Positions 41,077 through 50,447 of a stretch of DNA of 64,000 nt are shown here, piece after piece. The stretch lies in NCBI RefSeq assembly GCF_011455495.1, contig NZ_CP015029.1:1612740-1676739 (forward strand), given 5' to 3'. The notes beneath the pieces were generated by a model. The model saw only the letters and a program-made list of their open reading frames with translations. It did no database searches and was not told where the DNA came from. How positions within the stretch are numbered: position 1 is the first letter of the stretch; each line of letters opens with the position of its first letter. Both the position numbers and the translations under genes were made by a program. This DNA comes from Frederiksenia canicola (GTDB lineage: Bacteria > Pseudomonadota > Gammaproteobacteria > Enterobacterales > Pasteurellaceae).

Positions 41077-41307
41077 CTAACATAAGAAAACCCATTTAGA
41101 AATATTCACTTGAATACTTTTAAATGGGTTTTCTCCATTTGCATAACCTTTTCGGTGCTTGGCATTTCGTTGGTAGCTGCCTTTACCTTTTCGGTTTCGT
41201 TCTACTCTGCTGCGGAATAATTTGTCAGTCACCAATGCTTTCATTGCACTCTCTTGGATTTCCCCCCGCTGATGAGCGTAGTGAGTTGATTTTTCAGATT
41301 TTTTCAT
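41077..41307 (-). CDS. arfA: Alternative ribosome-rescue factor A, with intragenic hairpin
   Basis: 76 codons. Residues 9-50 (YAHQRGEIQESAMKALVTDK, LFRSRVERNRKGKGSYQRNAK) match E. coli ArfA, which recruits RF2 to ribosomes stalled on non-stop mRNA. As in E. coli, the last codons contain a long hairpin (41086-41133). Cleavage or termination there would remove the stop codon and yield a shortened active protein whose synthesis is held down by tmRNA. GAAGGAAATTTGA precedes the ATG. Easily missed or annotated as hypothetical. Confidence 0.92.
   Translation of the reverse strand: MKKSEKSTHYAHQRGEIQESAMKALVTDKLFRSRVERNRKGKGSYQRNAKHRKGYANGENPFKSIQVNISKWVFLC
41086..41133 (-). promoter_or_regulatory. 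RNase III/terminator hairpin inside arfA
   Basis: GAAAACCCATTT pairs with AAATGGGTTTTC, and the stem continues inward with one mismatch and one G-U pair to an AAGT loop, about 22 bp in all. It lies within the coding frame, upstream of the stop codon, so a processed mRNA would lack a stop. Confidence 0.88.
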
Positions 41308-41443
41308 TCAAATTTCCTTCATTATAAAAAAATACATTCGCTTACGAAAAAGCGGGGCGAATTTTGCCAAAAATCTTATCACTTGTATATAAAAGTCTGT
41401 ATAATTTGGAGCATTTCCGTGTGATAACGAACTTTATCTCGTG

Positions 41444-41477
41444 ACAAGCGGTCAGATTTTAGAAATTTTTTGCAAAT
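41444..41477 (+). repeat. Extended DNA uptake sequence
   Basis: ACAAGCGGTC followed by AGATTTTAGAAATTTTTTGCAAA, a full extended USS, lying directly upstream of the methyltransferase ribosome site. Similar extended copies lie near 2848, 22696, 35661 and 49315. Confidence 0.85.
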
Positions 41478-41488
41478 TGAGGTGGTTT

Positions 41489-42244
41489 ATGAAAAAAGAA
41501 GAAGTTGGTCACCATTTCTTAGCCCGTTTAGGTAAAACCCGTTTACGTCCAGGTGGCAAATTGGCAACGGATTGGCTTATTGCGAACGGCGATTTCCGTC
41601 AAGACAAAAAAGTCTTAGAAGTTGCGTGCAATATGGGGACAACCGCAATTGAAATTGCCAAGCAATTTGGCTGCGAAGTGATCGGAATTGATCTCGATGA
41701 AGAAGCACTTGAAAAAGCACGCCAAAATATTGCAGAAAATAAAATGGAAGACTTAGTCCAAGTGCAGCGAGCCAATGCCACAAAACTGCCTTTTGAAGAC
41801 AATAGTTTTGATATTGTTATCAACGAAGCCATGTTGACTATGTTACCCATTGAAGCAAAAGAAAAAGCTATTCGTGAGTATTTACGTGTGCTAAAACCTA
41901 ACGGTTTCTTACTCACTCACGATGTTTTGCTGAATACTGAAGATTCCGAACAAATCTTAGCCGATTTACGTGACGCGATTAACATTACTGTCACTCCGCT
42001 AACCAAAGAAAATTGGAAAACCTTATTCCTAGACTGTGGCTTTCGCAATGTTGAAACCTTCACTGGTGAAATGAGTTTGCTCTCACCCAAAGGGCTAATC
42101 TATGATGAAGGGGTGCTTGGTGCGATGAAAATCGTTGGTAATGCATTAAAACCAGAAAATCGAGAAACCTTCAAAAAAATGTTCCAAACCTTTAATAATC
42201 CAGACAACAAACTGGGATTTATTGCCGTTTGTAGCCAAAAATAA
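41489..42244 (+). CDS. Class I SAM-dependent methyltransferase
   Basis: About 251 residues. SAM-binding motif I VLEVACNMGTTAIEIA near residue 42, acidic end of strand 2 GIDLDEEALEKARQN, then PFEDNSFDIVINEAMLTML and VLKPNGFLLTHDVLL. The pattern is of small-molecule methyltransferases (UbiE/Methyltransf_11 type). The substrate is unknown. The ATG at 41489 has GAGGTGG; the open frame further upstream overlaps a USS and is not likely translated. A terminator hairpin follows. Confidence 0.85.
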   Translation: MKKEEVGHHFLARLGKTRLRPGGKLATDWLIANGDFRQDKKVLEVACNMGTTAIEIAKQFGCEVIGIDLDEEALEKARQNIAENKMEDLVQVQRANATKLPFEDNSFDIVINEAMLTMLPIEAKEKAIREYLRVLKPNGFLLTHDVLLNTEDSEQILADLRDAINITVTPLTKENWKTLFLDCGFRNVETFTGEMSLLSPKGLIYDEGVLGAMKIVGNALKPENRETFKKMFQTFNNPDNKLGFIAVCSQK

Positions 42245-42254
42245 CCGTGACATT

Positions 42255-42277
42255 TCAGCCCCATTCTTCGGGGCTGA
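42255..42277 (+). terminator. Hairpin after the methyltransferase gene
   Basis: TCAGCCCC / GGGGCTGA stem with a 7-nt loop, followed by a T-rich but interrupted stretch. Probable terminator. Confidence 0.65.
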
Positions 42278-42335
42278 TTTAACTTCTTTTATGTCCACTT
42301 TTAGAAAAATATCATCGCTTTAACAGGAAGTCGCA

Positions 42336-43397
42336 ATGTTCGAAATGTTTCAAACGTGGTTCAAACAAAAATTTAATGATCCACAAACGGCTGTCTTATT
42401 AGCCATTTTATTAGTTGGTTTCGGGACGATTTACTTTTTTAGTGATCTGCTCATGCCTTTACTTATCGCTATTGTTTTTGCGTACTTACTCGAATGGCCA
42501 ATCCGCTTCCTTACTGAACAGTTTAAACTGCCACGAATTGTTAGCTTAATTATTGTATTAGGCGGTTTTATTTCACTTTCTGTGTTTCTCTTTATGGTGA
42601 TGTTGCCAAATCTCTGGAATCAAACGGTTAAATTTCTCAAAGACTTGCCGTCGATGTTCAATCTATTAAACGAATGGCTGCAAGCCTTGCCAGAGCATTA
42701 TCCAGAGCTAATCGATTATGTGATGTTGGATTCCATCATGACAACATTACGCAGTAAAATTCTCGGCTTTGGCGATTCACTGCTCGCTTTTTCGCTCAAT
42801 TCATTGGTCAGCTTAGTCGGGTTAGGAATTTATGCTTTCCTTGTACCACTTATGGTCTTTTTCCTGTTAAAAGATAAGAATTTATTCCTTCGCTCTCTGA
42901 GTAAATTGCTGCCTGAAAACCGTGGATTAGCCACCCATGTTTGGACAGAAATGCAACAACAAATTGCCAATTATATACGAGGAAAGTTGTTAGAGATTCT
43001 GATTGTCGGGCTTGCCACTTATATTATTTTCCTATTTTTTGGCTTAAATTATCCACTATTACTTTCAGTGGCTGTCGGGTTGTCCGTTTTAGTGCCTTAT
43101 ATCGGTGCGGTGTTAGTCACGATTCCCGTGGTGTTAGTTGCCCTTTTCCAATTCGGACTTTCGCCTGATTTTTATTATTTGTTGCTTGCTTTTGTGATCA
43201 GCCAGCTACTGGATGGCAACTTAGTTGTACCATTTTTATTTTCGGAAGCGGTCAATTTACATCCTTTAACTATTATTGTTGCAGTGATCATTTTTGGTGG
43301 GCTTTGGGGGCTTTGGGGCGTGTTTTTTGCTATCCCACTTGCTACCTTGGTAAAAGCGGTTATTAACGCATTACCAAGTACCAAACAAGCGGTCTGA
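42336..43397 (+). CDS. AI-2E family transporter (PerM-like permease)
   Basis: 353 residues with about eight membrane helices and the long hydrophilic segment typical of this family. The C-terminal motifs [27 protein letters not shown] and [19 protein letters not shown]...[20 protein letters not shown] are diagnostic. Members export AI-2 or other small molecules, or act as Na+/H+ antiporters; PerM-type function is unsettled. CAGGAAGTCGCA gives the start. A USS overlaps the 3' end. Confidence 0.88.
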   Translation: MFEMFQTWFKQKFNDPQTAVLLAILLVGFGTIYFFSDLLMPLLIAIVFAYLLEWPIRFLTEQFKLPRIVSLIIVLGGFISLSVFLFMVMLPNLWNQTVKFLKDLPSMFNLLNEWLQALPEHYPELIDYVMLDSIMTTLRSKILGFGDSLLAFSLNSLVSLVGLGIYAFLVPLMVFFLLKDKNLFLRSLSKLLPENRGLATHVWTEMQQQIANYIRGKLLEILIVGLATYIIFLFFGLNYPLLLSVAVGLSVLVPYIGAVLVTIPVVLVALFQFGLSPDFYYLLLAFVISQLLDGNLVVPFLFSEAVNLHPLTIIVAVIIFGGLWGLWGVFFAIPLATLVKAVINALPSTKQAV

Positions 43398-43426
43398 TCC
43401 GCAGATTTTTTTGCAAACGGATTTCT

Positions 43427-44350
43427 ATGACTGAAAAAAACCTTTCACCACGCCACCCCCATCTCACACAACTGAATAAAGTGGTTGCCATCGGTGGCGG
43501 ACACGGGCTAGGGCGTGTTTTATCCGCACTCTCATTCTTACGTGAAAAACTCACAGGTGTTGTGGCAACAACCGATAATGGCGGTTCGACAGGACGAATT
43601 CGTTCGCAACACGGTGGCATCGCTTGGGGAGATTTGCGTAACTGCTTAACGCAGATCACCGTCAAACCGACGGTTGCCTCTGCCCTATTTGAATATCGCT
43701 TTGCTGGAAAAGGCGAACTGGCGGGACACAATCTTGGCAATTTAATTTTAAAAGCCTTAGAAGATATGAAAATTCGCCCTTTGGAAGCCTTAGATCTAGT
43801 TCGTGATCTACTGCATGTAAGAGTGGGATTAATGCCGATGTCAGAAACCCCAGTTCATTTAGCCAGTCTCCTGCCTTGTGGAAAGACCATTGTAGGCGAG
43901 GTTTCTATTGATGCTCTTGATCAGCTTCCCCATTCCCTTTCACTAGAGCCAAATGTGGCGGCAACACCAGAATTGCTTGATGAATTACGCCAAGCTGAAC
44001 TGATTTTGCTTGGACCTGGAAGCTTTTTCACTAGTATTATGCCAAATTTATTACTTGATGACGTCGCCCAAACTATTCAACAAAGCCACGCTAACGTGAT
44101 CTTTATTGATAATATTGGCAAAGAACATGGCATTGCTGGGACACTGTCATTAAATGATCGGATTCAATGGATAGAAAATCGGATTGGTGTTACTCGCTTA
44201 AACGGCATTATCACCGTGCCTGAAGAACGTAGTGAGACACCGTCCCACATCAAGACACTCCGCCAAGATCTAAGTGCAGAGGACGTCAGCTATCGCCATG
44301 ATCGCGTAAAATTACGCAGAGCCATTGAAGACATCATCGCGCTTTTATAA
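43427..44350 (+). CDS. YvcK/CofD-like family protein
   Basis: 307 residues. The N-terminal motif VVAIGGGHGLGRVLSAL, then VVATTDNGGSTGRIR and DLRNCLTQI, match the YvcK (gluconeogenesis factor) branch of the CofD-like family, which binds UDP-sugars and supports cell-wall metabolism and growth on gluconeogenic carbon sources. AGHNLGNLI and LLGPGSFFTSIMPNLL are further signatures. It begins 29 bp after the permease gene. Not a true F420 enzyme in this lineage; that follows from the absence of F420 in Pasteurellaceae. Confidence 0.88.
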   Translation: MTEKNLSPRHPHLTQLNKVVAIGGGHGLGRVLSALSFLREKLTGVVATTDNGGSTGRIRSQHGGIAWGDLRNCLTQITVKPTVASALFEYRFAGKGELAGHNLGNLILKALEDMKIRPLEALDLVRDLLHVRVGLMPMSETPVHLASLLPCGKTIVGEVSIDALDQLPHSLSLEPNVAATPELLDELRQAELILLGPGSFFTSIMPNLLLDDVAQTIQQSHANVIFIDNIGKEHGIAGTLSLNDRIQWIENRIGVTRLNGIITVPEERSETPSHIKTLRQDLSAEDVSYRHDRVKLRRAIEDIIALL

Positions 44351-44488
44351 TTTGCTTTGCGATCAGCTGAAAAATACTTTCGCATTTGATTGTTAGCTCT
44401 GCTAGCAACGTTGAAGAAACGAATCACTTTTTAAAACCTTTATCACTATTTTTATTATTTTTTGTAACGTTATATTTAAGGAACTTTC

Positions 44489-45574
44489 GTGCTTGTCTCT
44501 GATTTCCACTTTGATTTACCCGATGAACTTATTGCTCGCTATCCTACCGCAGAACGCACTGCGAGCCGCTTACTCTATCTGAATGGTGAAACCGGTCTGT
44601 TTCAAGATCAACACTTCACTGATTTACTCTCACATCTCAACGCTGGAGATCTGCTGATTTTCAACAATACGCGTGTCATTCCGGCTCGCTTATATGGTCG
44701 TAAAGCCAGCGGTGGAAAATTGGAAGTCTTAGTCGAGCGTGTACTGGATGCACATCGCTGCCTGGCACATATTCGGGCATCTAAATCCCCAAAAATTGAT
44801 ACCGAAATTTGGCTTGGTGAAGATAAATTAGGCGAAGGAAATGGCTTTAAAGCGACGATGGTAGCTCGTCATGATGCCTTATTTGAACTGCATTTTGCCG
44901 CTGAACAGCCACTCTTTGATCTACTCCAACAAGCAGGACATATGCCACTTCCACCTTATATTGATCGCCCTGATGAAGATACCGATCAAGAACGCTATCA
45001 AACAGTTTATAGTCAAGTGTTAGGAGCGGTTGCTGCTCCCACAGCAGGATTACATTTCGATGAAAACACGTTACAGAAAATTGCTGAAAAAGGGGTAAAT
45101 ACCGCTTTTGTGACTCTTCACGTTGGAGCAGGCACATTCCAGCCTGTTCGGGTAGAGAGCATTGAAGATCACAAAATGCATGCTGAATACGCCGAAGTCA
45201 GCCAAGAAGTGGTAGATAAAATTCTCGCCACCAAAGCCAATGGCAAGCGAGTAATCTGTGTTGGCACAACATCTGTAAGATCTATTGAGAGTGCGGCCCA
45301 AGCGGCTGAAGCAAGCGGTCAATTAATCGCACCATTTTACGCAGACACTGCCATTTTCCTGCACCCTGGAAAATCTTTCCGCATTGTGGATGCTTTGGTT
45401 ACGAACTTCCACTTGCCCGAATCTACACTGATTATGTTAGTCTCTGCCTTTGCAGGTTATCGCCAGTGTATGAATGCCTACCGCCACGCCGTAGAAGCAA
45501 AATATCGTTTTTTCAGCTATGGCGATGCAATGTTTATTACTAAAAACGCGAATGCGTTGAACGATACGCCTTAA
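44489..45574 (+). CDS. queA: S-adenosylmethionine:tRNA ribosyltransferase-isomerase
   Basis: Transfers and isomerises the ribosyl part of SAM onto preQ1-modified tRNA to make epoxyqueuosine. 361 residues. Start is GTG, preceded by TTTAAGGAA; the N-terminus [17 protein letters not shown] and later [41 protein letters not shown], and [19 protein letters not shown] are typical. tgt, which acts one step earlier, is at 3.6-4.8 kb rather than adjacent as in E. coli. Confidence 0.97.
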   Translation: MLVSDFHFDLPDELIARYPTAERTASRLLYLNGETGLFQDQHFTDLLSHLNAGDLLIFNNTRVIPARLYGRKASGGKLEVLVERVLDAHRCLAHIRASKSPKIDTEIWLGEDKLGEGNGFKATMVARHDALFELHFAAEQPLFDLLQQAGHMPLPPYIDRPDEDTDQERYQTVYSQVLGAVAAPTAGLHFDENTLQKIAEKGVNTAFVTLHVGAGTFQPVRVESIEDHKMHAEYAEVSQEVVDKILATKANGKRVICVGTTSVRSIESAAQAAEASGQLIAPFYADTAIFLHPGKSFRIVDALVTNFHLPESTLIMLVSAFAGYRQCMNAYRHAVEAKYRFFSYGDAMFITKNANALNDTP

Positions 45575-45584
45575 TGACCGAATA

Positions 45585-45611
45585 AATGCCCTAATTAGGG
45601 CATTATTTTTT
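45585..45611. terminator. Terminator between queA and comEC
   Basis: AATGCCCTAATTAGGGCATT is a perfect 20-base palindrome followed by ATTTTTT on the plus strand. It overlaps the last codon of the convergent comEC. Confidence 0.88.
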
Positions 45612-47876
45612 GCCAAAATAATGCTGATACCAAGGACTATATGTGGATCTTGCCGTAACAATTTGATGGTGTTCAGTATAAAAATTCATTTTAACCATTC
45701 CCACTTGGGCTGTATTAAAAAACGGAATTTGATACTGTTCGAGTCGCTTTTCTACTTGTTGATTAGGCAATCGCCACGGATTCCATCTTCCTGCAGAAAT
45801 GATGGCCATATCTGGCTGAGTATTGGCTAACAACGTATGACTGGTGCTGGTATTGCTACCATGATGCCCCACTTGCAAAAAATCTATCTTGCCAATTTGA
45901 GATGAAAATTGTTGCTCTTGTTTTATCCCGCTATCGCCCGTTAGTAGCAAGCGAAACTTGCCAACCTCTGCGACCAACACACAAGACTCCTGATTTTCCG
46001 CTTTGTTCACAATATGTTCTGGGAAAATCGCTTGCAATCGTATATCACCAAATTGCCAAAACTGTCCCGCTACACAATGCTCTGACGGGAAATGTCCATA
46101 ATTTTGTTGATCGCTTGTGATCAACACCGCCTTCGGATAGGCTTTTAACAGTGGAGTCACCCCGCCTGCATGATCATTATCTGAATGGCTAATAAAAACC
46201 ACAGAGACATCAATTCCCTGTCGCTTCAAATAAGGCAGAATCTCCAATTCCGCCATTGAGCCGCCTTGCCAACTCGATCCCGTATCATAAATTACCGCTT
46301 TTTGCTCACCTTGTTGCTGATAAACCAATGCCATGGCCAACCCCTGTCCAACATCAAAATGCAGCCACTGCACCACTGGCTGTGGCAAAATCCAATTCGG
46401 AACAAAATAGAAACGATTTAACGCAATAGGTAAAAAACAAGTCCACCACCACTTAACAGATTGATGCAGCCAGCCATACAACAATAATAAAATCAATAAG
46501 TTAAAAGAAAAAATCTGCCATTGTTGCGGATAACTGAGATAAATCCAATAATCTGATAGTGGCTCAAGTATCCATAAGCTAACCTGCGACAAGCAGTCTG
46601 CCAATTGCCAAGTATGTAGCCCATTGTCCGTCAACAGCGTAAATAAAATCAATGGTACAAGTACCAAACTATACAGCGGTACAATCAGCAAATTAGCTAA
46701 TAGAGCAAATGGCGAAATACCATCAAAAAAAGTGAATTGCACTGGCGAAAACACTAGCCATATCCCGACTTGTAAATGAACTAGCCCTAGCAACAAGCGG
46801 TAAGATCCGCTTATTTTTTTGCAAATCTTCTCCACAAATGCCTTTAGCGGAAAAAACTGATACCAAAAAATCAGGCTCCCCACCGCCAACACAGAGAGCC
46901 AAAAACTGTCAGACAGTAAACTGATTGGATCTAGCAGCAACAATAATGCCACCACACGCCACCAAAATTGCCACGCAGTATAGTGTCGGCGTAGTGCTTG
47001 GCAAAGCAAAATCAACCCAATCGCCAGTAATGCTCGCAACGTCGGGATTGCAAACCCAGCCAAATAGCTATATCCCAACGCCAATACAAAGCCGATCGCT
47101 TTTGCAAAAAAAGGCGAGGATCTGACCGCTTGCCTCCCATTTACTTGCCATAAAAACCATTGAATGCCTTTGCCAAATGCCATTCCAATTCCCATTGCAA
47201 GTGCAATGTGTAGCCCCGAAATTGCAATTAAATGCGCCGTCGATGTTTGCTGAAAATGTTGCCAGTCTACTTGTTCAAGCCATGCTCGTTCACCAAATGC
47301 AAGGGCTAATAAAAGCCCTTGTGAACGTAAGGTTTCCGTTTGTTCGTGAACTCGCTCTAACCATTTAGTTCGGATAGACGACGTTTGATGAGGCAAAGGC
47401 TGAATATGGCGTAATGTGCCGATTTGATGAATGGATTGGGCGAAATACCATTTTTGACGATCAAAATTGCCGATATTTAAGCGGCTTGAAATCGGTCGAA
47501 TCGTAAAATCAGCCTGATATTGCCCCGAAAGCTGCAATGGGATTTTATGTTGAACCGTAAGATAAATTCGCTCTCCTGTAGCTCGCTTTGCAATGACTGA
47601 TTGAAAATCACCTTGCTTCAGCACTTTTTCAATCACAATCGGTTCTTGAACACGGGAAACAGTGACATTATCCGCCCGCTTTGCAATGGCAAAAATTTGC
47701 CCGTAACTGACCGCTTGTAATACCGCTAACAGCAACCATAGTGTACTTTTTTGCATCAATGCAATCAGTAGCGACAGCCCAGTGATGCCAAAACCATAAG
47801 GTAACCAATCAAATGGCAGCCATAGTACAGGTAAAAGACTCAACACAAAAAGCACACAAAGACGATCAAGATTCAT
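45603..47876 (-). CDS. comEC: ComEC/Rec2 DNA-uptake channel protein
   Basis: Inner-membrane channel that carries transforming DNA into the cytoplasm. About 757 residues: hydrophobic N-terminus, competence domain near 190-460 with ISGLHIALAMGIGMAFGKG, many membrane helices, and a C-terminal metallo-beta-lactamase-like domain with the metal motif ISHSDNDHAGGV and LTGDSG, which may digest one strand. The ATG at 47876 has GGAGCGGAAA; the open frame extends to 47951. In Haemophilus the orthologue is rec2. The dense USS in this window are the matching uptake signals. Confidence 0.94.
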   Translation of the reverse strand: MNLDRLCVLFVLSLLPVLWLPFDWLPYGFGITGLSLLIALMQKSTLWLLLAVLQAVSYGQIFAIAKRADNVTVSRVQEPIVIEKVLKQGDFQSVIAKRATGERIYLTVQHKIPLQLSGQYQADFTIRPISSRLNIGNFDRQKWYFAQSIHQIGTLRHIQPLPHQTSSIRTKWLERVHEQTETLRSQGLLLALAFGERAWLEQVDWQHFQQTSTAHLIAISGLHIALAMGIGMAFGKGIQWFLWQVNGRQAVRSSPFFAKAIGFVLALGYSYLAGFAIPTLRALLAIGLILLCQALRRHYTAWQFWWRVVALLLLLDPISLLSDSFWLSVLAVGSLIFWYQFFPLKAFVEKICKKISGSYRLLLGLVHLQVGIWLVFSPVQFTFFDGISPFALLANLLIVPLYSLVLVPLILFTLLTDNGLHTWQLADCLSQVSLWILEPLSDYWIYLSYPQQWQIFSFNLLILLLLYGWLHQSVKWWWTCFLPIALNRFYFVPNWILPQPVVQWLHFDVGQGLAMALVYQQQGEQKAVIYDTGSSWQGGSMAELEILPYLKRQGIDVSVVFISHSDNDHAGGVTPLLKAYPKAVLITSDQQNYGHFPSEHCVAGQFWQFGDIRLQAIFPEHIVNKAENQESCVLVAEVGKFRLLLTGDSGIKQEQQFSSQIGKIDFLQVGHHGSNTSTSHTLLANTQPDMAIISAGRWNPWRLPNQQVEKRLEQYQIPFFNTAQVGMVKMNFYTEHHQIVTARSTYSPWYQHYFGKK

Positions 47877-47956
47877 TTTCCGCTCCATCCGTGCGGAATT
47901 ATGCAAAATCTCGACTAAATACCCTAGCTTGCTACGCTTGTTTCTCGACAAAGATC

Positions 47957-47991
47957 ACAAAAAAAGGACGCAAGTTGTGATTTGCGTCCTT
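47957..47991 (-). terminator. Terminator of sstT
   Basis: On the minus strand AAGGACGCAA / TTGCGTCCTT followed by TTTTTTT. Confidence 0.9.
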
Positions 47992-48013
47992 AAATTCAAT
48001 AATCTATTTGATA

Positions 48014-49219
48014 CTATTTTTCATCTGCCATACTGACGGCTGCCGTGAACAACACGTCGGTTGATGAGTTGAGTGCGGTTTCGGCAGAGTCTTGAATCAC
48101 ACCGATGATGAAGCCAACACCAATCACTTGAGCCGCCACATCATTTGGAATGTTAAATAGGCTACACGCAAGTGGGATCAACAATAATGAGCCACCCGCA
48201 ACACCTGATGCACCGCAGGCACAGACTGATGCCACAAGGCTTAATAACAATGCTGTCCCAAAATCAGGCACGATACCTTGAGTGTAAGTTGCCGCAAGGG
48301 TTAGCACAGTAATCGTAATCGCGGCTCCCGCCATATTGATGTTCGCACCCAGCGGGATAGAAATGGAGTAGATTTCTTCTTTTAAGCCCAAACGTTTTGC
48401 TAACCCCATATTCACAGGAATATTTGCCGCTGAACTGCGAGTGAAGAATGCCGTTACGCCACTTTCACGCAAGCACGTTAACGTCAATGGGTATGGGTTA
48501 CGGCGAAGTTTTAAGAACACTAATAACGGGTTCAACACAAACGCCACAAATGCCATTGCACCAAGTAATACCGCAAGCAAACGCAAGTAGCCTGCGAATG
48601 CGTCCATACCGTTGGTCGCAATAGTTTCAGCCACTAACCCAAATACGCCGATTGGGGCAAATGCGATCACCACTTTCACTACAAATGAAACGGCATCTGC
48701 CATATCACTGAGTAGCACTTTGGTGCTTGGTGCAGCATGGCGTAAGGCAATACCTAAACCGATTGACCACGCTAAAATTCCTAAGAAATTACCATTGGTA
48801 ATGGCACCAAGTGGGTTATCTACTAAGTTGAACACCACGGTTTTCAACACTTCACCCACACCTTTTGGTGGTGATAAGCCGTCTGGACTAGTCACTAATT
48901 CAAGAGTGGTCGGGAACATATAGCTTAAAATAACCGCTGTTAATGCCGCTAAGAAAGTGCCAACAAGGTATAACACTAAAATCGGTTTCAAGCGGCTGTC
49001 GCTGCCCACTTCTTTATTGGCAATCGCAGAAAGCACTAAAGAAAAAACCAAAATGGGGGCGATAGCACGTAATGATTTAACGAAAAATTGACCTAGCACA
49101 CCAACGTCTTTTGCCCACTCTTCATGGAGTAACGCAAGCAATACCCCGAGTACTAAACCAACGGCAATGCGTAGCACGAGATTGCCGCCTAACAGTTTGG
49201 AAGATAACGAATGACTCAT
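48014..49219 (-). CDS. sstT: Serine/threonine:Na+ symporter
   Basis: 401 residues of the dicarboxylate/amino acid:cation symporter (DAACS) family. SFELSLP-like hairpins are represented by [22 protein letters not shown], and [21 protein letters not shown] and [33 protein letters not shown] are typical of SstT. ACAGGAAATGTT precedes the start. It is a single-gene unit with its own terminator, divergent from dgkA. Confidence 0.95.
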   Translation of the reverse strand: MSHSLSSKLLGGNLVLRIAVGLVLGVLLALLHEEWAKDVGVLGQFFVKSLRAIAPILVFSLVLSAIANKEVGSDSRLKPILVLYLVGTFLAALTAVILSYMFPTTLELVTSPDGLSPPKGVGEVLKTVVFNLVDNPLGAITNGNFLGILAWSIGLGIALRHAAPSTKVLLSDMADAVSFVVKVVIAFAPIGVFGLVAETIATNGMDAFAGYLRLLAVLLGAMAFVAFVLNPLLVFLKLRRNPYPLTLTCLRESGVTAFFTRSSAANIPVNMGLAKRLGLKEEIYSISIPLGANINMAGAAITITVLTLAATYTQGIVPDFGTALLLSLVASVCACGASGVAGGSLLLIPLACSLFNIPNDVAAQVIGVGFIIGVIQDSAETALNSSTDVLFTAAVSMADEK

Positions 49220-49314
49220 AACATTTCCTGTAGATAAAACAAAATGGACGGCACAGCCGTCTATACTCCTAAAAGAGCCTAAAGAGTAGCCGAAAAATCA
49301 CCATAAGGGAATAG

Positions 49315-49348
49315 ACAAGCGGTCAGTTCCTGTAGAAATTTTGCAAAT
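49315..49348 (+). repeat. Extended DNA uptake sequence
   Basis: ACAAGCGGTC followed after 17 bases by AATTTTGCAAA in the divergent intergenic region between sstT and dgkA. Confidence 0.85.
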
Positions 49349-49467
49349 CTTAGATTTTTTCTATTTTTTAGCTATTTTTTTGAATTTTTGCTAAAAATGC
49401 GTACAAACTCTTTCCGCAAACCTTTGCTTTGGGTAGAATGTAGCTCCTTTTTCAGATGAATATTTTT

Positions 49468-49830
49468 ATGAAACCAGAAAATAGAGTGAGTTTTCACCGC
49501 GTTATTCGTGCTGCAGGCTTTTCAATGAAAGGCTTGAAAAGTGCTTATTTAAATGAAGCTGCATTTCGTCAAGAAGTGTGGCTTTGTTTTTTTCTGATTC
49601 CGTTCGGTTTATATCTCGGTGATGGGTCAATTGAAAAAATTTTGTTAGTTGGTTCAACACTGTTAGTGTTAGTGACCGAATTATTAAACAGTGCGGTTGA
49701 AGCTGTTGTAGATCGGATCGGATCAGACTATCACGAACTTTCTGGACGAGCTAAAGACATTGGCTCCGCGGCGGTCTTTATGTCAATGATGATCTTTGCA
49801 TTGACCTGGTTGCTCATTCTGTTTTTCTAG
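49468..49830 (+). CDS. dgkA: Diacylglycerol kinase
   Basis: Small inner-membrane kinase that recycles diacylglycerol produced by envelope phospholipid headgroup transfer. About 120 residues with three membrane helices. EAAFRQEVWL and VTELLNSAVEAVVDRIG are the family active-site segments. Two in-frame ATGs (49456 and 49468) lack a clear ribosome site; the second fits the E. coli N-terminus and length better. The next gene follows after 15 bp. Confidence 0.93.
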   Translation: MKPENRVSFHRVIRAAGFSMKGLKSAYLNEAAFRQEVWLCFFLIPFGLYLGDGSIEKILLVGSTLLVLVTELLNSAVEAVVDRIGSDYHELSGRAKDIGSAAVFMSMMIFALTWLLILFF

Positions 49831-49845
49831 AGCAGTTGATTTCCA

Positions 49846-50424
49846 ATGAAACGATTACTGTACATAGCCGGCACAATTATTCTGCTTTCATCGGCAATTT
49901 TTAGCTATTTTTATTGGTCAAGTATGATGCAAATCAGCCAAATGCAAATTGATAGCCCTACTCCACCGTTGGTCAACAGTGACGATGCCCTACCCGATGT
50001 CAAAATTGATCGGCTTGTTGTCTTTAAAGCAAAACGACAAATGTGGGCATATCAAGGTGAACAATTGATTAAAGTTTACCCTATTGCTCTTGGTTTCAAC
50101 CCTATTGGGCACAAACAGTTTGAAGGTGATGGTAAAACACCAGAAGGCATTTATCGCATCAATGAACGCAATCCAAACAGCGGCTATCATAAAAACTTAG
50201 GTGTGTCTTACCCAAATGAAGCCGACAAAGCCTATGCGGCTTCGCAAGGGAAATCACCGGGTGGTTTAATAAAAATTCACGGTTTACGAAATGGTACTGG
50301 TGCTATTGGAAAAATGCATTTACTCAAAGACTGGACTCACGGTTGTATTGCTGTCACTGATGAGGAAGTTGATGAGCTTTACCAAGCGGTTATTCATCAT
50401 GCGATAATTGATATTCGCCCCTAA
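49846..50424 (+). CDS. L,D-transpeptidase family protein (YkuD domain)
   Basis: 192 residues with an N-terminal membrane anchor (LLYIAGTIILLSSAIFSYFYW) and a periplasmic YkuD domain from about residue 55. Active-site signature: IKIHGLRNGTGAIGKM followed by WTHGCIAVTDEEV, with the nucleophilic cysteine in THGCI. Such enzymes cross-link peptidoglycan 3-3 or anchor lipoproteins; some relatives are amidases. The short form resembles YafK-type proteins, so the exact activity is open. It follows dgkA by 15 bp and precedes ushA by 23 bp. Confidence 0.88.
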   Translation: MKRLLYIAGTIILLSSAIFSYFYWSSMMQISQMQIDSPTPPLVNSDDALPDVKIDRLVVFKAKRQMWAYQGEQLIKVYPIALGFNPIGHKQFEGDGKTPEGIYRINERNPNSGYHKNLGVSYPNEADKAYAASQGKSPGGLIKIHGLRNGTGAIGKMHLLKDWTHGCIAVTDEEVDELYQAVIHHAIIDIRP

Positions 50425-50447
50425 TTTCAACACAAGGAGAACGTTAC

